The position numbers and the translations under genes were made by a program. From NCBI GenBank assembly GCA_964594045.1, contig CAZQKR010000081.1:1-6509 (forward strand): 6,509 nt of DNA, read 5' to 3'. A model generated the notes under the pieces. That model searched no databases, had not been told where the DNA came from, and worked only from the letters and a program-made list of their open reading frames with translations. Below are positions 1 through 5,747 of the stretch, in pieces (the first letter of the stretch is position 1; every line of letters begins with the position of its first letter). The stretch is from UBA2365 sp964594045 (GTDB lineage Bacteria > Bacteroidota > Bacteroidia > Chitinophagales > Saprospiraceae).

Positions 1-11
1 ATAATTATTTT

Positions 12-1052
12 TTATATATACAAATTTCTGGCCTGCGAAAGGTCAGTTAATAAATCACTGCTGCTGGAGAATGATTCTTTTACCACAACCTTTCCATAAA
101 TATCATAAATATAGACTTCAACATCCTGAGATTTGAAAGGGTTGTTAATAGTGAATTCATCCATCACGGGGTTAGGATAGAACAAAGATTGTGCATCCAG
201 ACTGGAAATACTTCTTGGCAAAACGTATTCAGGTTCAATGATGCATAAACTGGTTTTATCCTCCGGATAGCTAAGTTCCGTAACTTTTTCAACACAATCT
301 CCATTAAAAAGAGTTTGTGATTCAGTCATTTTAATAAACCTGGGTAAAATGTTATTTTCAAGTTTGTAGTATTTCGTAAACCTAGTGTATTTAATGCCCT
401 GATCATAATACTCCCGATAATAAATCAGATTAGCTTCATCATAAATGATTTTGTCATTTTCATTTTGAGCAGTAATCACTTGGTTTTCAGTTGTGATCAA
501 ATAGCCGCGTTTTTCTAAAATCTGGAAATAATCTTCATCAAGATTTAACCAACCAAAATGGCCATTCAAATAATTTAACTTTCTAATGTAGAATTCATTT
601 TGGTAAGCGTTATCCCTTTCTTTTGTGACCACATATTGATTGGTTTCCTTTTGGGTGTTTTTTGAAACGTCAACTAAACCAGAAATGATTTTAATCTCCT
701 TTTCGGTGTACTCACTTTTTAGCAATCTGACTTCCTGTTTTTCGAAGTGATTTTTTGTATCCAAAACCACGATGTTATCCGTCAATTTATAGTTTTTATC
801 AATCTTTATAGATCTTTTAACCTTTTTTGACTTTTCACGCAATTTCAATAAATCCAATTGAATCTGAGACTTATAGTCAAAGCCTTCTGGTACCTTGTAA
901 TAGATTCTTTCATGTTCTTCAAATTCATAAACCATTACATTGCCTTCAAGATCGCATTGGGCTTTACCGTTAAAAGCAATAAAAAATAACATTAATAGCG
1001 TGAATAATTTTTGAATGTTTAAATTAATTAAATTGTGATTTTTAGTTTTCAT
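12..1052 (-). CDS. Secreted protein with T9SS type A C-terminal sorting domain
   Basis: 346 aa, starting at ATG 1052-1050. Residues 1-32 form a signal peptide: a K/N-rich start, a hydrophobic core LFTLLMLFFIAF at 16-27, and a probable cleavage after GKAQ just before Cys33. Residues about 33-280 are a lysine-, tyrosine- and glutamate-rich region that I cannot assign to a family. The end is typical of T9SS cargo: a short linker, FYPNPV at 291-296, then EVYIYDIYGKVV (312-323) and DLSQARNLYI. From family knowledge, such tails direct export across the outer membrane and are cut off on attachment or release, so this is probably a surface or extracellular protein. The tail ends at LYI, without the Lys-containing last strand usual after the Tyr. 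The stop lies in a TA repeat. There is no Shine-Dalgarno, only A-rich sequence before the ATG. The function of the main part is unknown. Confidence 0.9.
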   Translation of the reverse strand: MKTKNHNLINLNIQKLFTLLMLFFIAFNGKAQCDLEGNVMVYEFEEHERIYYKVPEGFDYKSQIQLDLLKLREKSKKVKRSIKIDKNYKLTDNIVVLDTKNHFEKQEVRLLKSEYTEKEIKIISGLVDVSKNTQKETNQYVVTKERDNAYQNEFYIRKLNYLNGHFGWLNLDEDYFQILEKRGYLITTENQVITAQNENDKIIYDEANLIYYREYYDQGIKYTRFTKYYKLENNILPRFIKMTESQTLFNGDCVEKVTELSYPEDKTSLCIIEPEYVLPRSISSLDAQSLFYPNPVMDEFTINNPFKSQDVEVYIYDIYGKVVVKESFSSSSDLLTDLSQARNLYI

Positions 1053-1218
1053 AATTTTTTTTTAATAAATGTGAACAAATTTTCTTTCGGAATTTGATGG
1101 CCTGATTTTCAAAAGCTTTTATATAAGGACATATCTCCGACAGATAATATTGGAGACCAATATTAATCGACTCATTTATCCTTCGAAAATCAAAAGCTTT
1201 GAACTGGTTGATTTTCAT
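1042..1218 (-). CDS. Dubious small ORF (58 aa) overlapping the start of the T9SS-tail gene
   Basis: An ATG at 1218 opens a 58-residue frame, MKINQFKAFDFRR..., that ends in a TAA overlapping the first 11 bases of the T9SS-protein gene. It is rich in Lys, Ile and Asn, as expected of AT-rich DNA, and basic overall. It has no signal peptide, membrane segment or motif that I recognise. A 21-bp perfect palindrome (1145-1165) lies inside it, which argues that the DNA may be regulatory rather than coding. The overlap would allow translational coupling if it were real. I list it because it is the only plausible gene in this gap, and consider it more likely spurious than real. Confidence 0.15.
   Translation of the reverse strand: MKINQFKAFDFRRINESINIGLQYYLSEICPYIKAFENQAIKFRKKICSHLLKKNYEN
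1145..1165. repeat. Perfect 9-3-9 palindrome upstream of T9SS-protein gene
   Basis: The arms TAATATTGG (1145-1153) and CCAATATTA (1157-1165) are exact reverse complements separated by AGA. It lies 93 bases before the ATG of the secreted protein at 1052. Either a dimeric regulator operator or a small hairpin in the leader would fit. I cannot name a regulator, and no clear promoter box was found to place it against. Confidence 0.6.
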
Positions 1219-1474
1219 GGAGCGGACCAATTCTCATCCAAAAGTTTTAAATTGACTTCCAAAAAGGGAAGTGTTGAGTGCACCGGATATCAGGGTAGAT
1301 ACTGTGCAGATCGGTTTTTGTTATTTATCTCGCCCCCGGAGGGACTAAGTTTCATTCAGCAGGTGATACATAATTTCTTAATTTTAGGTTAAACAATAGT
1401 TTTTGCGTTCGGTTAACTTAATTCGGTTTTTGTTTTTAATGATACAAAAATGATACCTGTTTTTTATGGATTAG

Positions 1475-1489
1475 TGTCGAATTTCGACA
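1475..1489. repeat. Perfect 7-1-7 palindrome TGTCGAA-T-TTCGACA
   Basis: TGTCGAA (1475-1481) and TTCGACA (1483-1489) are perfect inverted copies around a single T, in otherwise AT-rich gap DNA. The symmetry and length suit a helix-turn-helix dimer site. Nearby GG/GC-type sigma-54 promoter elements were looked for and not found with the right spacing. A heptamer pair ATGATAC lies 20-36 bases to its left. Confidence 0.5.
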
Positions 1490-1794
1490 AAAACATATTT
1501 TTATTTCTATGATATGGACAAAAATTGTAAATATTAAATAAATTTATATGTGTAGGTAATAGAAATTAAGTGAAATATAATTTTTTAAGATTTATTCGTT
1601 TTTTGAAATAATATTTTAAAAAAAATCATTTTTTCTTACATCTCAACCAAATCACCTTTTACTTATCTCATATTTTTAGTTAAAAAATGACCGGGAAATA
1701 CCAAATTCAGCTTATTGCATCATTCTTCCATCACCCCAATCACCAGGAAATACCACCTCCAAAATGAAGTGGAATATCCAGACAGGATGTTAAA

Positions 1795-1830
1795 TCAAGA
1801 ATGGATGGTGCCAGATCGGTGGAGCGCCAC
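1795..1830 (-). pseudogene. Possible start of a lost downstream gene (GTG overlapping aminotransferase stop)
   Basis: The aminotransferase stop TAG is directly overlapped by a GTG (sequence TAGTG). A GGGAGGTGA stretch close to a perfect Shine-Dalgarno ends 11 bases upstream of this GTG, inside the last codons of the aminotransferase. The frame runs only 11 residues (VALHRSGTIHS) before TGA at 1797-1795, and the base composition changes to AT-rich at about the same place. This arrangement is what a translationally coupled next gene would look like after its body was lost. It could equally be chance in a purine-rich gene end, so this is inference only. Confidence 0.15.
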
Positions 1831-3152
1831 TACCTCTCTTCACCTCCCTTCACCACCCCCTCCTCCTCCATCTCCCGGCAGCTCAACTGTATCCGCTCTT
1901 CCAGCTCAGACAGCACCTCCGGTGTATGCGCCGGCGAGAGGAAGCAGTTGCGCCCCTCCCAGACATAGACGCCGTGGAGCAGGAGGCGGTAGTACAACTG
2001 GCTGCTCCTGCCCGGCGTGATGAAGCGGAACAGGGAACCGAAGTGGCGGACCGACAGGGGATAGCCCTGGTATGCAAACCATTGATTGAGGCGGTCGCAG
2101 AAGTCTCCGGTGGTGCGGTTGAGCGCTTCCAGGATCTGCCCGCCGGAGGCTTCGAGGATCTCCAGCGTTTTGAGCGAGGCAGCCATCGCCAAAGGATGAT
2201 GGCAGAAGGTGCCCGCAACAAAGGTGGGTTTTACGGTTGGCACGGAGTCATCGCCGTACTGCCAGAAGCCGCCGTCGGTGGCGTCCAGGTACTTCGCCCT
2301 GCCTGCCACGATGCCGATGGGCAGGCCGCCGCCGATCACCTTGCCATAGGTCACCAGGTCGGCCTGTATGCCGAAATGGGCCTGCGCGCCGCCGATCCCT
2401 ATCCTGAAACCGGTGATCACCTCGTCGAAGATCAACGCGATCTGATGGGCCTCCGTCAGCGCCCTGAGCTGATGCAGGTACTCCCGCGGCTGCAGGGCGG
2501 GATTGCGGCTCTGCACGGGCTCTGCCAGCACCGCGGCGATGTCGTCCCGGTGGGCATGGATGAAGTCGAGGGAAGCCGGCGAACCGTATTCCAGCAGGTA
2601 GGATTCATTCAGCACGGATTGGGTGACGCCCGGCACGATCTCTTTGGCCACATGGGTGACCGGATCGTGCTTCAGGGTCAACAGCGAGTCAAAGGTGCCG
2701 TGATAGGCGCCCTTGAAAAATACAATGTACTTCTTCCGGGTGATGGCCTTGGCGATGCGCAGGGCTACCATGACTGCCTCGGTACCCGAATTGAAAAATG
2801 CGACGCGCTCCACACCGGTCAGCCGGGAGATCTCCCCGGAAAGCACACCGGCCAAAGGCGTGATCGGACCCACCGACCAGCTTCTGGTCAGTTGCTCCTC
2901 AATGGCCCTGCGTACCGGCAGATAGTTGTGCCCGAACAATATGGAACCGAATCCCATGGTCAGATCGATGTATTCATGGCCGTCAATGTCATAAATATAC
3001 GGCCCTTCAGCCCTGTCTGACACGAGCGTGTAGATGAGTTCCTTCATTTCGTTGGTGAAGCCTGCCGCATTGCGGTTGAGGGCAAAACAATGCCGGTATT
3101 CCTGGGTGTGTTGCCTGGTTTGTTTGTTTTTTTCGATGAGTTGGTGTAGCAT
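1830..3152 (-). CDS. Class III PLP aminotransferase of NRPS/PKS type (HemL-like fold)
   Basis: 440 aa from ATG 3152. An in-frame TTG at 3179 would add nine residues and is less likely. Numbered from that TTG, fold type I class III landmarks are all present: the entry motif GHEYIDLTMGFG (67-78), SGTEA at 131-135 for PLP phosphate binding, the ring-stacking region KGAYHG (156-161), FDEVITGFR (251-259) with Asp252, and the Schiff-base Lys280 in TYGKVIGGG. The N-terminal QTRQHTQEYRH segment, DLTMGFG, and the late YVWEGRNCFLSPAHT (405-419) match aminotransferase domains embedded in or accompanying hybrid peptide/polyketide synthetases (mycosubtilin and microcystin types) better than true glutamate-1-semialdehyde aminomutase. 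By family, it would move an amino group onto a beta-keto acyl thioester or a small keto acid. The substrate here is unknown. GC content is about 60% by eye, against roughly 35% in the flanks, suggesting transfer. No synthetase genes are in the window. Confidence 0.9.
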   Translation of the reverse strand: MLHQLIEKNKQTRQHTQEYRHCFALNRNAAGFTNEMKELIYTLVSDRAEGPYIYDIDGHEYIDLTMGFGSILFGHNYLPVRRAIEEQLTRSWSVGPITPLAGVLSGEISRLTGVERVAFFNSGTEAVMVALRIAKAITRKKYIVFFKGAYHGTFDSLLTLKHDPVTHVAKEIVPGVTQSVLNESYLLEYGSPASLDFIHAHRDDIAAVLAEPVQSRNPALQPREYLHQLRALTEAHQIALIFDEVITGFRIGIGGAQAHFGIQADLVTYGKVIGGGLPIGIVAGRAKYLDATDGGFWQYGDDSVPTVKPTFVAGTFCHHPLAMAASLKTLEILEASGGQILEALNRTTGDFCDRLNQWFAYQGYPLSVRHFGSLFRFITPGRSSQLYYRLLLHGVYVWEGRNCFLSPAHTPEVLSELEERIQLSCREMEEEGVVKGGEER

Positions 3153-3253
3153 TTGCGGGTTTTTTATTTTGGGAATCAAAGATCAAATCCTGATTATGGT
3201 TGGTCATCATGCCACATCAATAAATGAAAGGTAGCTGAAGGGTCCAAACTGTA

Positions 3254-3284
3254 CAAAAATACATCATTATGTTCCTTTAAGCAA
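3254..3284 (-). promoter_or_regulatory. Predicted Bacteroidota promoter of the aminotransferase
   Basis: On the minus strand TTG (3284-3282) is followed after 20 bases by TATTTTTG (3261-3254). This matches the Bacteroidota housekeeping pattern TTTG-N19-21-TAnnTTTG. Transcription would begin near 3247, leaving a leader of roughly 95 bases before ATG 3152. The promoter is in native-looking AT-rich DNA while the gene body is GC-rich. Confidence 0.5.
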
Positions 3285-3314
3285 TACGGGGCCGGGAAAC
3301 ATCATTGATTTTTT

Positions 3315-3341
3315 TTGAAATGATCATTTGGATGATTTCAA
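3315..3341. repeat. AT-rich inverted repeat, 11-bp arms with one mismatch
   Basis: TTGAAATGATC (3315-3325) and GATGATTTCAA (3331-3341) pair with a single mismatch around a 5-base loop. A T-run precedes it on the plus strand and no U-run follows on either strand, so it is not a canonical terminator. It lies just upstream of the predicted aminotransferase promoter and could be an operator or an incidental hairpin. Confidence 0.45.
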
Positions 3342-3517
3342 TAATTTGGGGCCGGAATGTGAATTTCCGGTAAGGAAGTCCGGTTCACAGATCTAAGCAA
3401 AAACTAAATTTGGCAAAGGTGCTTTTGGGTCATCGAACAGGGAAAAAACAGGGCTGAGCGGTATCAGTTCCGGTGATAGCGAATGATGTGCCGGAATTGC
3501 TGTCCTTGGTTGATATG

Positions 3518-3537
3518 AAAAACCACCGGCAGTTTTT
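3518..3537 (-). terminator. Candidate weak terminator after the exported-protein gene
   Basis: Read on the minus strand, AAAAACTG and TGGTTTTT form an 8-pair stem, including two G-U wobbles, around a CCGG loop 36 bases after the stop at 3574. The right arm supplies the U-run. The stem is A-U rich and weak, and the same hairpin is poorer on the plus strand. Other hairpins between it and the stop are shorter. Confidence 0.3.
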
Positions 3538-3573
3538 TGTATGTATCCGTGATGCGGCTGAAGTTCGCCGGAT

Positions 3574-4287
3574 TTATTTTTTATTTTCGTCAAAAAATAA
3601 TTTGTGCCCTTTCATGGCACTTTGCCAGCCATAAGGGAAAATCGCATTGCCGTCATCGGTCATTTTTTCCATTATCTGCTTCACATAGTCCTGAATTTTT
3701 AAAGGCAACGAGTAAAACGCTTTGTCGACCTTTGTGTTTCTATCCTGGTCATACACACCGTTCTGGTGACGAATGACATATTTCTGCCCCTTGTAGTATA
3801 TGAAAATTTTAATGCGGCCGTCATCCGTATAATTTATGCCACTTGTTCCATATATGATGACCGGGTCAATCAGATGGTCATTGTCAATGTCCTTAAACTC
3901 GGAATACTTCGTCCAAAACCAAATAGAGTTTTCCATTTTTTCACTACCGGCCGGCCTGGTTATAAAGTCATAAATCTCCCATTTTTTGATCAGACCGTTT
4001 TGGCCCGGTTGAAAATTAAATGCCTTTATGCTGGAATTCAGCGTGTCATTGTCTGAGTTTATCTTGTCGTTGCTTTCAGTCAGCACAACAAAAAATTCGC
4101 CTGCCGTGTCCTTGCACTTATAGACTTTATAAATAGGATAATTGATATCAAGTTGATTTTTTATACTATCACTGAACAGATGGGCTATTTCTTGCCGGGA
4201 TAAAACTTCACTATATGCAATTTCAGTTTGCCCGAAAACCAAACTTGTTGCAATCGAAAGGAGTAGTGCTAAAATGGGAATTTTCAT
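3574..4287 (-). CDS. Exported protein resembling the M949_RS01915 family
   Basis: 237 aa from ATG 4287. Longer in-frame starts exist at 4314 (ATG) and 4320 (TTG), but only the 4287 start places a clean signal peptide at the N-terminus (MKIPILALLLSIATSLVFGQ, cleavage after the Gly or Gln). The mature part has a domain with VYKCKDTAGEFFVVLTES, then KKWEIYDFI, SIWFWTKYSEFKDID, DPVIIYGTSGIN and DDGRIKIFIYYKGQK, ending in a conserved-looking stretch VDKAFYSLPLKIQDYVKQIM. I recognise this pattern from Bacteroidota proteins annotated as the M949_RS01915 family, a name taken from a Riemerella gene linked to surface polysaccharide. No biochemical activity is established by the sequence. The acidic loop DxDxDxxxD at 133-141, followed by PVIIYG, resembles FG-GAP-type calcium-binding loops. 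There is no T9SS tail and no lipobox Cys, so a periplasmic location is likely. Confidence 0.8.
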   Translation of the reverse strand: MKIPILALLLSIATSLVFGQTEIAYSEVLSRQEIAHLFSDSIKNQLDINYPIYKVYKCKDTAGEFFVVLTESNDKINSDNDTLNSSIKAFNFQPGQNGLIKKWEIYDFITRPAGSEKMENSIWFWTKYSEFKDIDNDHLIDPVIIYGTSGINYTDDGRIKIFIYYKGQKYVIRHQNGVYDQDRNTKVDKAFYSLPLKIQDYVKQIMEKMTDDGNAIFPYGWQSAMKGHKLFFDENKK

Positions 4288-4359
4288 GATTGTTGTTTGT
4301 TGGTATGTTTGCATACGCAATGTTGGGAAATTATGGCTTTTATAGCATTATCGCCCGAA

Positions 4360-4367
4360 CAAAAATA
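4360..4367 (-). promoter_or_regulatory. Predicted -7 box (TATTTTTG) of the exported-protein gene
   Basis: TATTTTTG on the minus strand matches TAnnTTTG and is identical to the box in front of the aminotransferase. It lies 72 bases before ATG 4287. The -33 element is poor: TTAG stands at the expected place instead of TTG. A working but weak promoter is the likeliest reading. Confidence 0.4.
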
Positions 4368-4474
4368 GTACACACTTAAGGTCTTTCCTAATTTCAATCC
4401 CTCTTTTTTGACTTATTATCAGGCTGTTGGCTCTGCTTTTCATCAGCAGCTGCGTTGACACTTCGTATTTAGTG

Positions 4475-4574
4475 GTTTTCGCCGCTGTCGGAGTTTTCAC
4501 CAACAGCATGTTCGATATGAATAAAATAAAATTACGTTCACTTTGTTAATGAAAACATCCACAATGGCGAAAAC
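4475..4574. repeat. About 100-bp module bounded by 9-bp inverted repeats
   Basis: GTTTTCGCC (4475-4483) and GGCGAAAAC (4566-4574) are perfect inverted copies enclosing the left part of the first 195-bp unit. Inside is the hairpin GCTGTCGG/CCAACAGC (4484-4491 and 4500-4507, one mismatch), and further right CTTTGTTAATGAAAAC, whose reverse complement shares the GTTTTCA core of the first hairpin. The layout resembles palindromic dispersed elements in general form. I do not recognise a named family. Confidence 0.5.
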
Positions 4575-4947
4575 ACATTTTTTTGGTTCCCGCAGATCTC
4601 GCAGATCAGCGCAGATTTTAACTTCTTGATCAGAAAACAGATTAGCGAAAATCTGCGGAAAATTCCTTTTTATTCGTCGCTGTCGGAGTTTTCACCAACA
4701 CCATGTTCGATATGAATAAAATAAAATTACGTTCACTTTGTTAATGAAAACATCCACAATGGCGAAAACACATTTTTTTGGTTCCCGCAGATCTCGCAGA
4801 TCAGCGCAGATTTTAACTTCTTGATCAGAAAACAGATTAGCGAAAATCTTCGGAAAATTCCTTTTTATTCGTCGCTGTCGGAGTTTTCACCATCAGCATG
4901 TTCGATATGAATAAAATAAAATTACGATCACTTTGTTAATGAAAACA
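4478..4947. repeat. 195-bp tandem repeat, 2.4 copies
   Basis: The segment starting GCTGTCGGAGTTTTCACC occurs at 4484, 4679 and 4874, exactly 195 bases apart, with a shared TTCG starting at 4478. Full copies 4484-4678 and 4679-4873 differ at only two positions (G4506 against C4701; G4655 against T4850). The third copy is cut after 74 bases at 4947, with two differences from the first. Each full unit has a hairpin-bearing left part and a right part with three GCAGAT motifs. A 26-residue frame (MKTSTMAKTHFFG...) is present in each full copy at 4549-4629 and 4744-4824, but two nearly identical DNA copies give no evidence of coding. The near identity points to recent duplication. Confidence 0.95.
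4591..4657. repeat. Triple CGCAGAT motif with 10-bp inverted repeat (first copy)
   Basis: CGCAGAT occurs at 4591-4597, 4600-4606 and 4610-4616, and again in the second 195-bp copy at 4786-4792, 4795-4801 and 4805-4811. CGCAGATTTT (4610-4619) pairs perfectly with AAAATCTGCG (4648-4657) across a 28-base loop. In the second copy a G-to-T change at 4850 breaks this pairing. Similar clustered GCAGAT words are common in intergenic DNA of Bacteroidota as I recall, but their role is not known to me. Confidence 0.6.
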
Positions 4948-4956
4948 CCAACAAAG
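4931..4956. repeat. Hairpin closing the partial third repeat copy
   Basis: CTTTGTT (4931-4937) and AACAAAG (4950-4956) are perfect inverted copies around a 12-base loop containing GAAAACACC. In the first two copies the corresponding right arm is replaced by CCACAATGG, giving only a 4-bp stem, so the third copy may preserve the original end of the hairpin module. Confidence 0.5.
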
Positions 4957-5063
4957 ACTAAAAATATTCATTGTCAACCGTCTCAGTTATTCGGAGTATT
5001 CCTGAGCACCGGAATATTTATCAATTACAATGTTTTACAACCGCATCAATGATTTGGTGGAAG

Positions 5064-5747
5064 TCACTTTTCCCGTTTTAACCTGATGAAAAATATGATC
5101 GATGCAACACTCATTATCATAAATCCAAGCCCGATACCCAGATTCATGAAAATAAAGGTCAGCAGATCTATCTGAAACAAATAACCAATTCCACCGAAAA
5201 TACACGAAACCGCATTGATGAGAATTCCGATCCTGATTCCCCGGGAGGTCGTTGTATGGCTTAATCCAACATACAGGAAAAGGTTGGATAATCCCAAAAA
5301 CAGGGTCCAGCCAAGCATATTGACAGAAGATAAAAAGGAAACAGGATTTGCCTGGAGAAAATGCTCCAATCCGGCATACTCATTTTTTGCAATCGCAAAA
5401 CGTACAAAACTTACCTGGCCAAAATAATGGACCGAAGACAACAGTGCAAACATGATAGCAAACACTAATGCGATCCTGGCCAGTATTTTTCTTTCAGGCA
5501 GGGTAAATTCATAAAATACCATGGCCAATACCAGATATCCCAGGCTGAACAGGATCATAAAAGACTTTGCCAGGTTGGGAAGGAATTGACTGTGGGCATG
5601 TACGTGGACAATATAATCTTCCAGGTTGGTCCAGTAGAATAAGGGTGCCTGTATCGCTATCCCGGTAAAGGCAATGATCCAGATGATAAATGCGGCCAGA
5701 CATATGATCGCTGACCATAAGCCGGTGTTCAAAATCGTTTTGTTCAT
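5064..5747 (-). CDS. Six-helix integral membrane protein of unknown function
   Basis: 227 aa from ATG 5747, stop TGA at 5066-5064. Hydrophobic stretches suggest six transmembrane helices at about 10-32, 62-80, 88-108, 138-162, 170-190 and 195-222. The lysine/arginine-rich C-terminus (RLKREK) would be cytoplasmic. The loop between helices 1 and 2 carries YIVHVHAHSQF (45-55) with three His, and the loop after helix 3 has HYFGQVSFVRFAIAKNEY. Whether the His residues bind metal cannot be told. Size and helix number resemble several small uncharacterised membrane families (DUF4386-like proteins are one possibility), but I do not recognise the sequence firmly. There are no partner genes nearby. It is transcribed alone from a promoter about 55 bases upstream. 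Confidence 0.85.
   Translation of the reverse strand: MNKTILNTGLWSAIICLAAFIIWIIAFTGIAIQAPLFYWTNLEDYIVHVHAHSQFLPNLAKSFMILFSLGYLVLAMVFYEFTLPERKILARIALVFAIMFALLSSVHYFGQVSFVRFAIAKNEYAGLEHFLQANPVSFLSSVNMLGWTLFLGLSNLFLYVGLSHTTTSRGIRIGILINAVSCIFGGIGYLFQIDLLTFIFMNLGIGLGFMIMSVASIIFFIRLKREK

Larger units (their letters stand above)
1053..1829. other. Long AT-rich gap between T9SS-protein gene and aminotransferase
   Basis: About 780 bases with no convincing gene. It holds the doubtful 58-aa ORF, palindromes at 1145-1165 and 1475-1489, a pair of ATGATAC heptamers 11 bp apart (1439-1445 and 1450-1456), the 11-mer TCAAAAGCTTT twice (1109-1119 and 1190-1200), and GGAAATACCA twice (1694-1703 and 1746-1755). 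The part around 1230-1400 has higher GC, including a CCCCCGGAGGG stretch at 1333-1343. It can be read open in more than one frame but gives no recognisable protein, so it may be a decayed or dispersed repeat. From about 1490 to 1700 the DNA is extremely AT-rich and looks like plain spacer. Confidence 0.6.
3153..3573. other. Gap between aminotransferase and exported-protein gene
   Basis: About 420 bases without a credible gene. It contains the aminotransferase leader and promoter (box at 3254-3261), an AT-rich inverted repeat at 3315-3341, a small CCGGAA/TTCCGG hairpin at 3352-3370, and a possible terminator of the upstream exported-protein gene at 3518-3537. Short frames here have no recognisable protein features. 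Confidence 0.6.
4288..5063. other. Repeat-filled gap between exported-protein and membrane-protein genes
   Basis: About 775 bases with no credible long ORF. Most of it (4478-4947) is a 195-bp tandem repeat. The left part holds the promoter of the exported-protein gene. The right part (4948-5063) has a hairpin TATTCC/GGAATA at 4997-5016 that is a very weak terminator candidate for the membrane-protein gene, 48 bases past its stop. A short plus-strand frame 4939-5052 (37 aa) begins inside the third repeat copy and shows no recognisable features. Confidence 0.6.

Noticed and set aside
1076..1083. AAAATTTG (minus strand) as -7 box of the T9SS-protein gene
   Set aside because: One mismatch to TAnnTTTG, no -33 element at the right spacing, and in a very AT-rich stretch where such matches are expected.
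1150..1392. Plus-strand 80-codon frame
   Set aside because: It needs a TTG start inside a palindrome and gives no recognisable protein features.
1501..1530. Sigma-54 promoter near the TGTCGAA palindrome (TGGACAAAAATTGT)
   Set aside because: The spacing between GG and GT is nine instead of ten bases, and the conserved GC is missing.
1715..2020. Plus-strand frame with a proline-rich run
   Set aside because: The Pro run is the antisense of the purine-rich end of the aminotransferase gene. There is no family resemblance.
1926..3020. Long plus-strand open frame opposite the aminotransferase (364 codons)
   Set aside because: It is the antisense shadow of a GC-rich gene with clear family motifs. 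Its translation has no recognisable domains.
1830..3152. hemL, glutamate-1-semialdehyde aminomutase of haem synthesis
   Set aside because: The fold and PLP motifs are shared, but the N-terminal segment, DLTMGFG and the WEGRNCFLS end fit assembly-line aminotransferases better.
3007..3210. Minus-strand frame beginning MMTNHNQDL upstream of the aminotransferase
   Set aside because: It is out of frame with the aminotransferase and overlaps its conserved N-terminus. The real frame carries the family motifs without a break, so there is no frameshift to repair.
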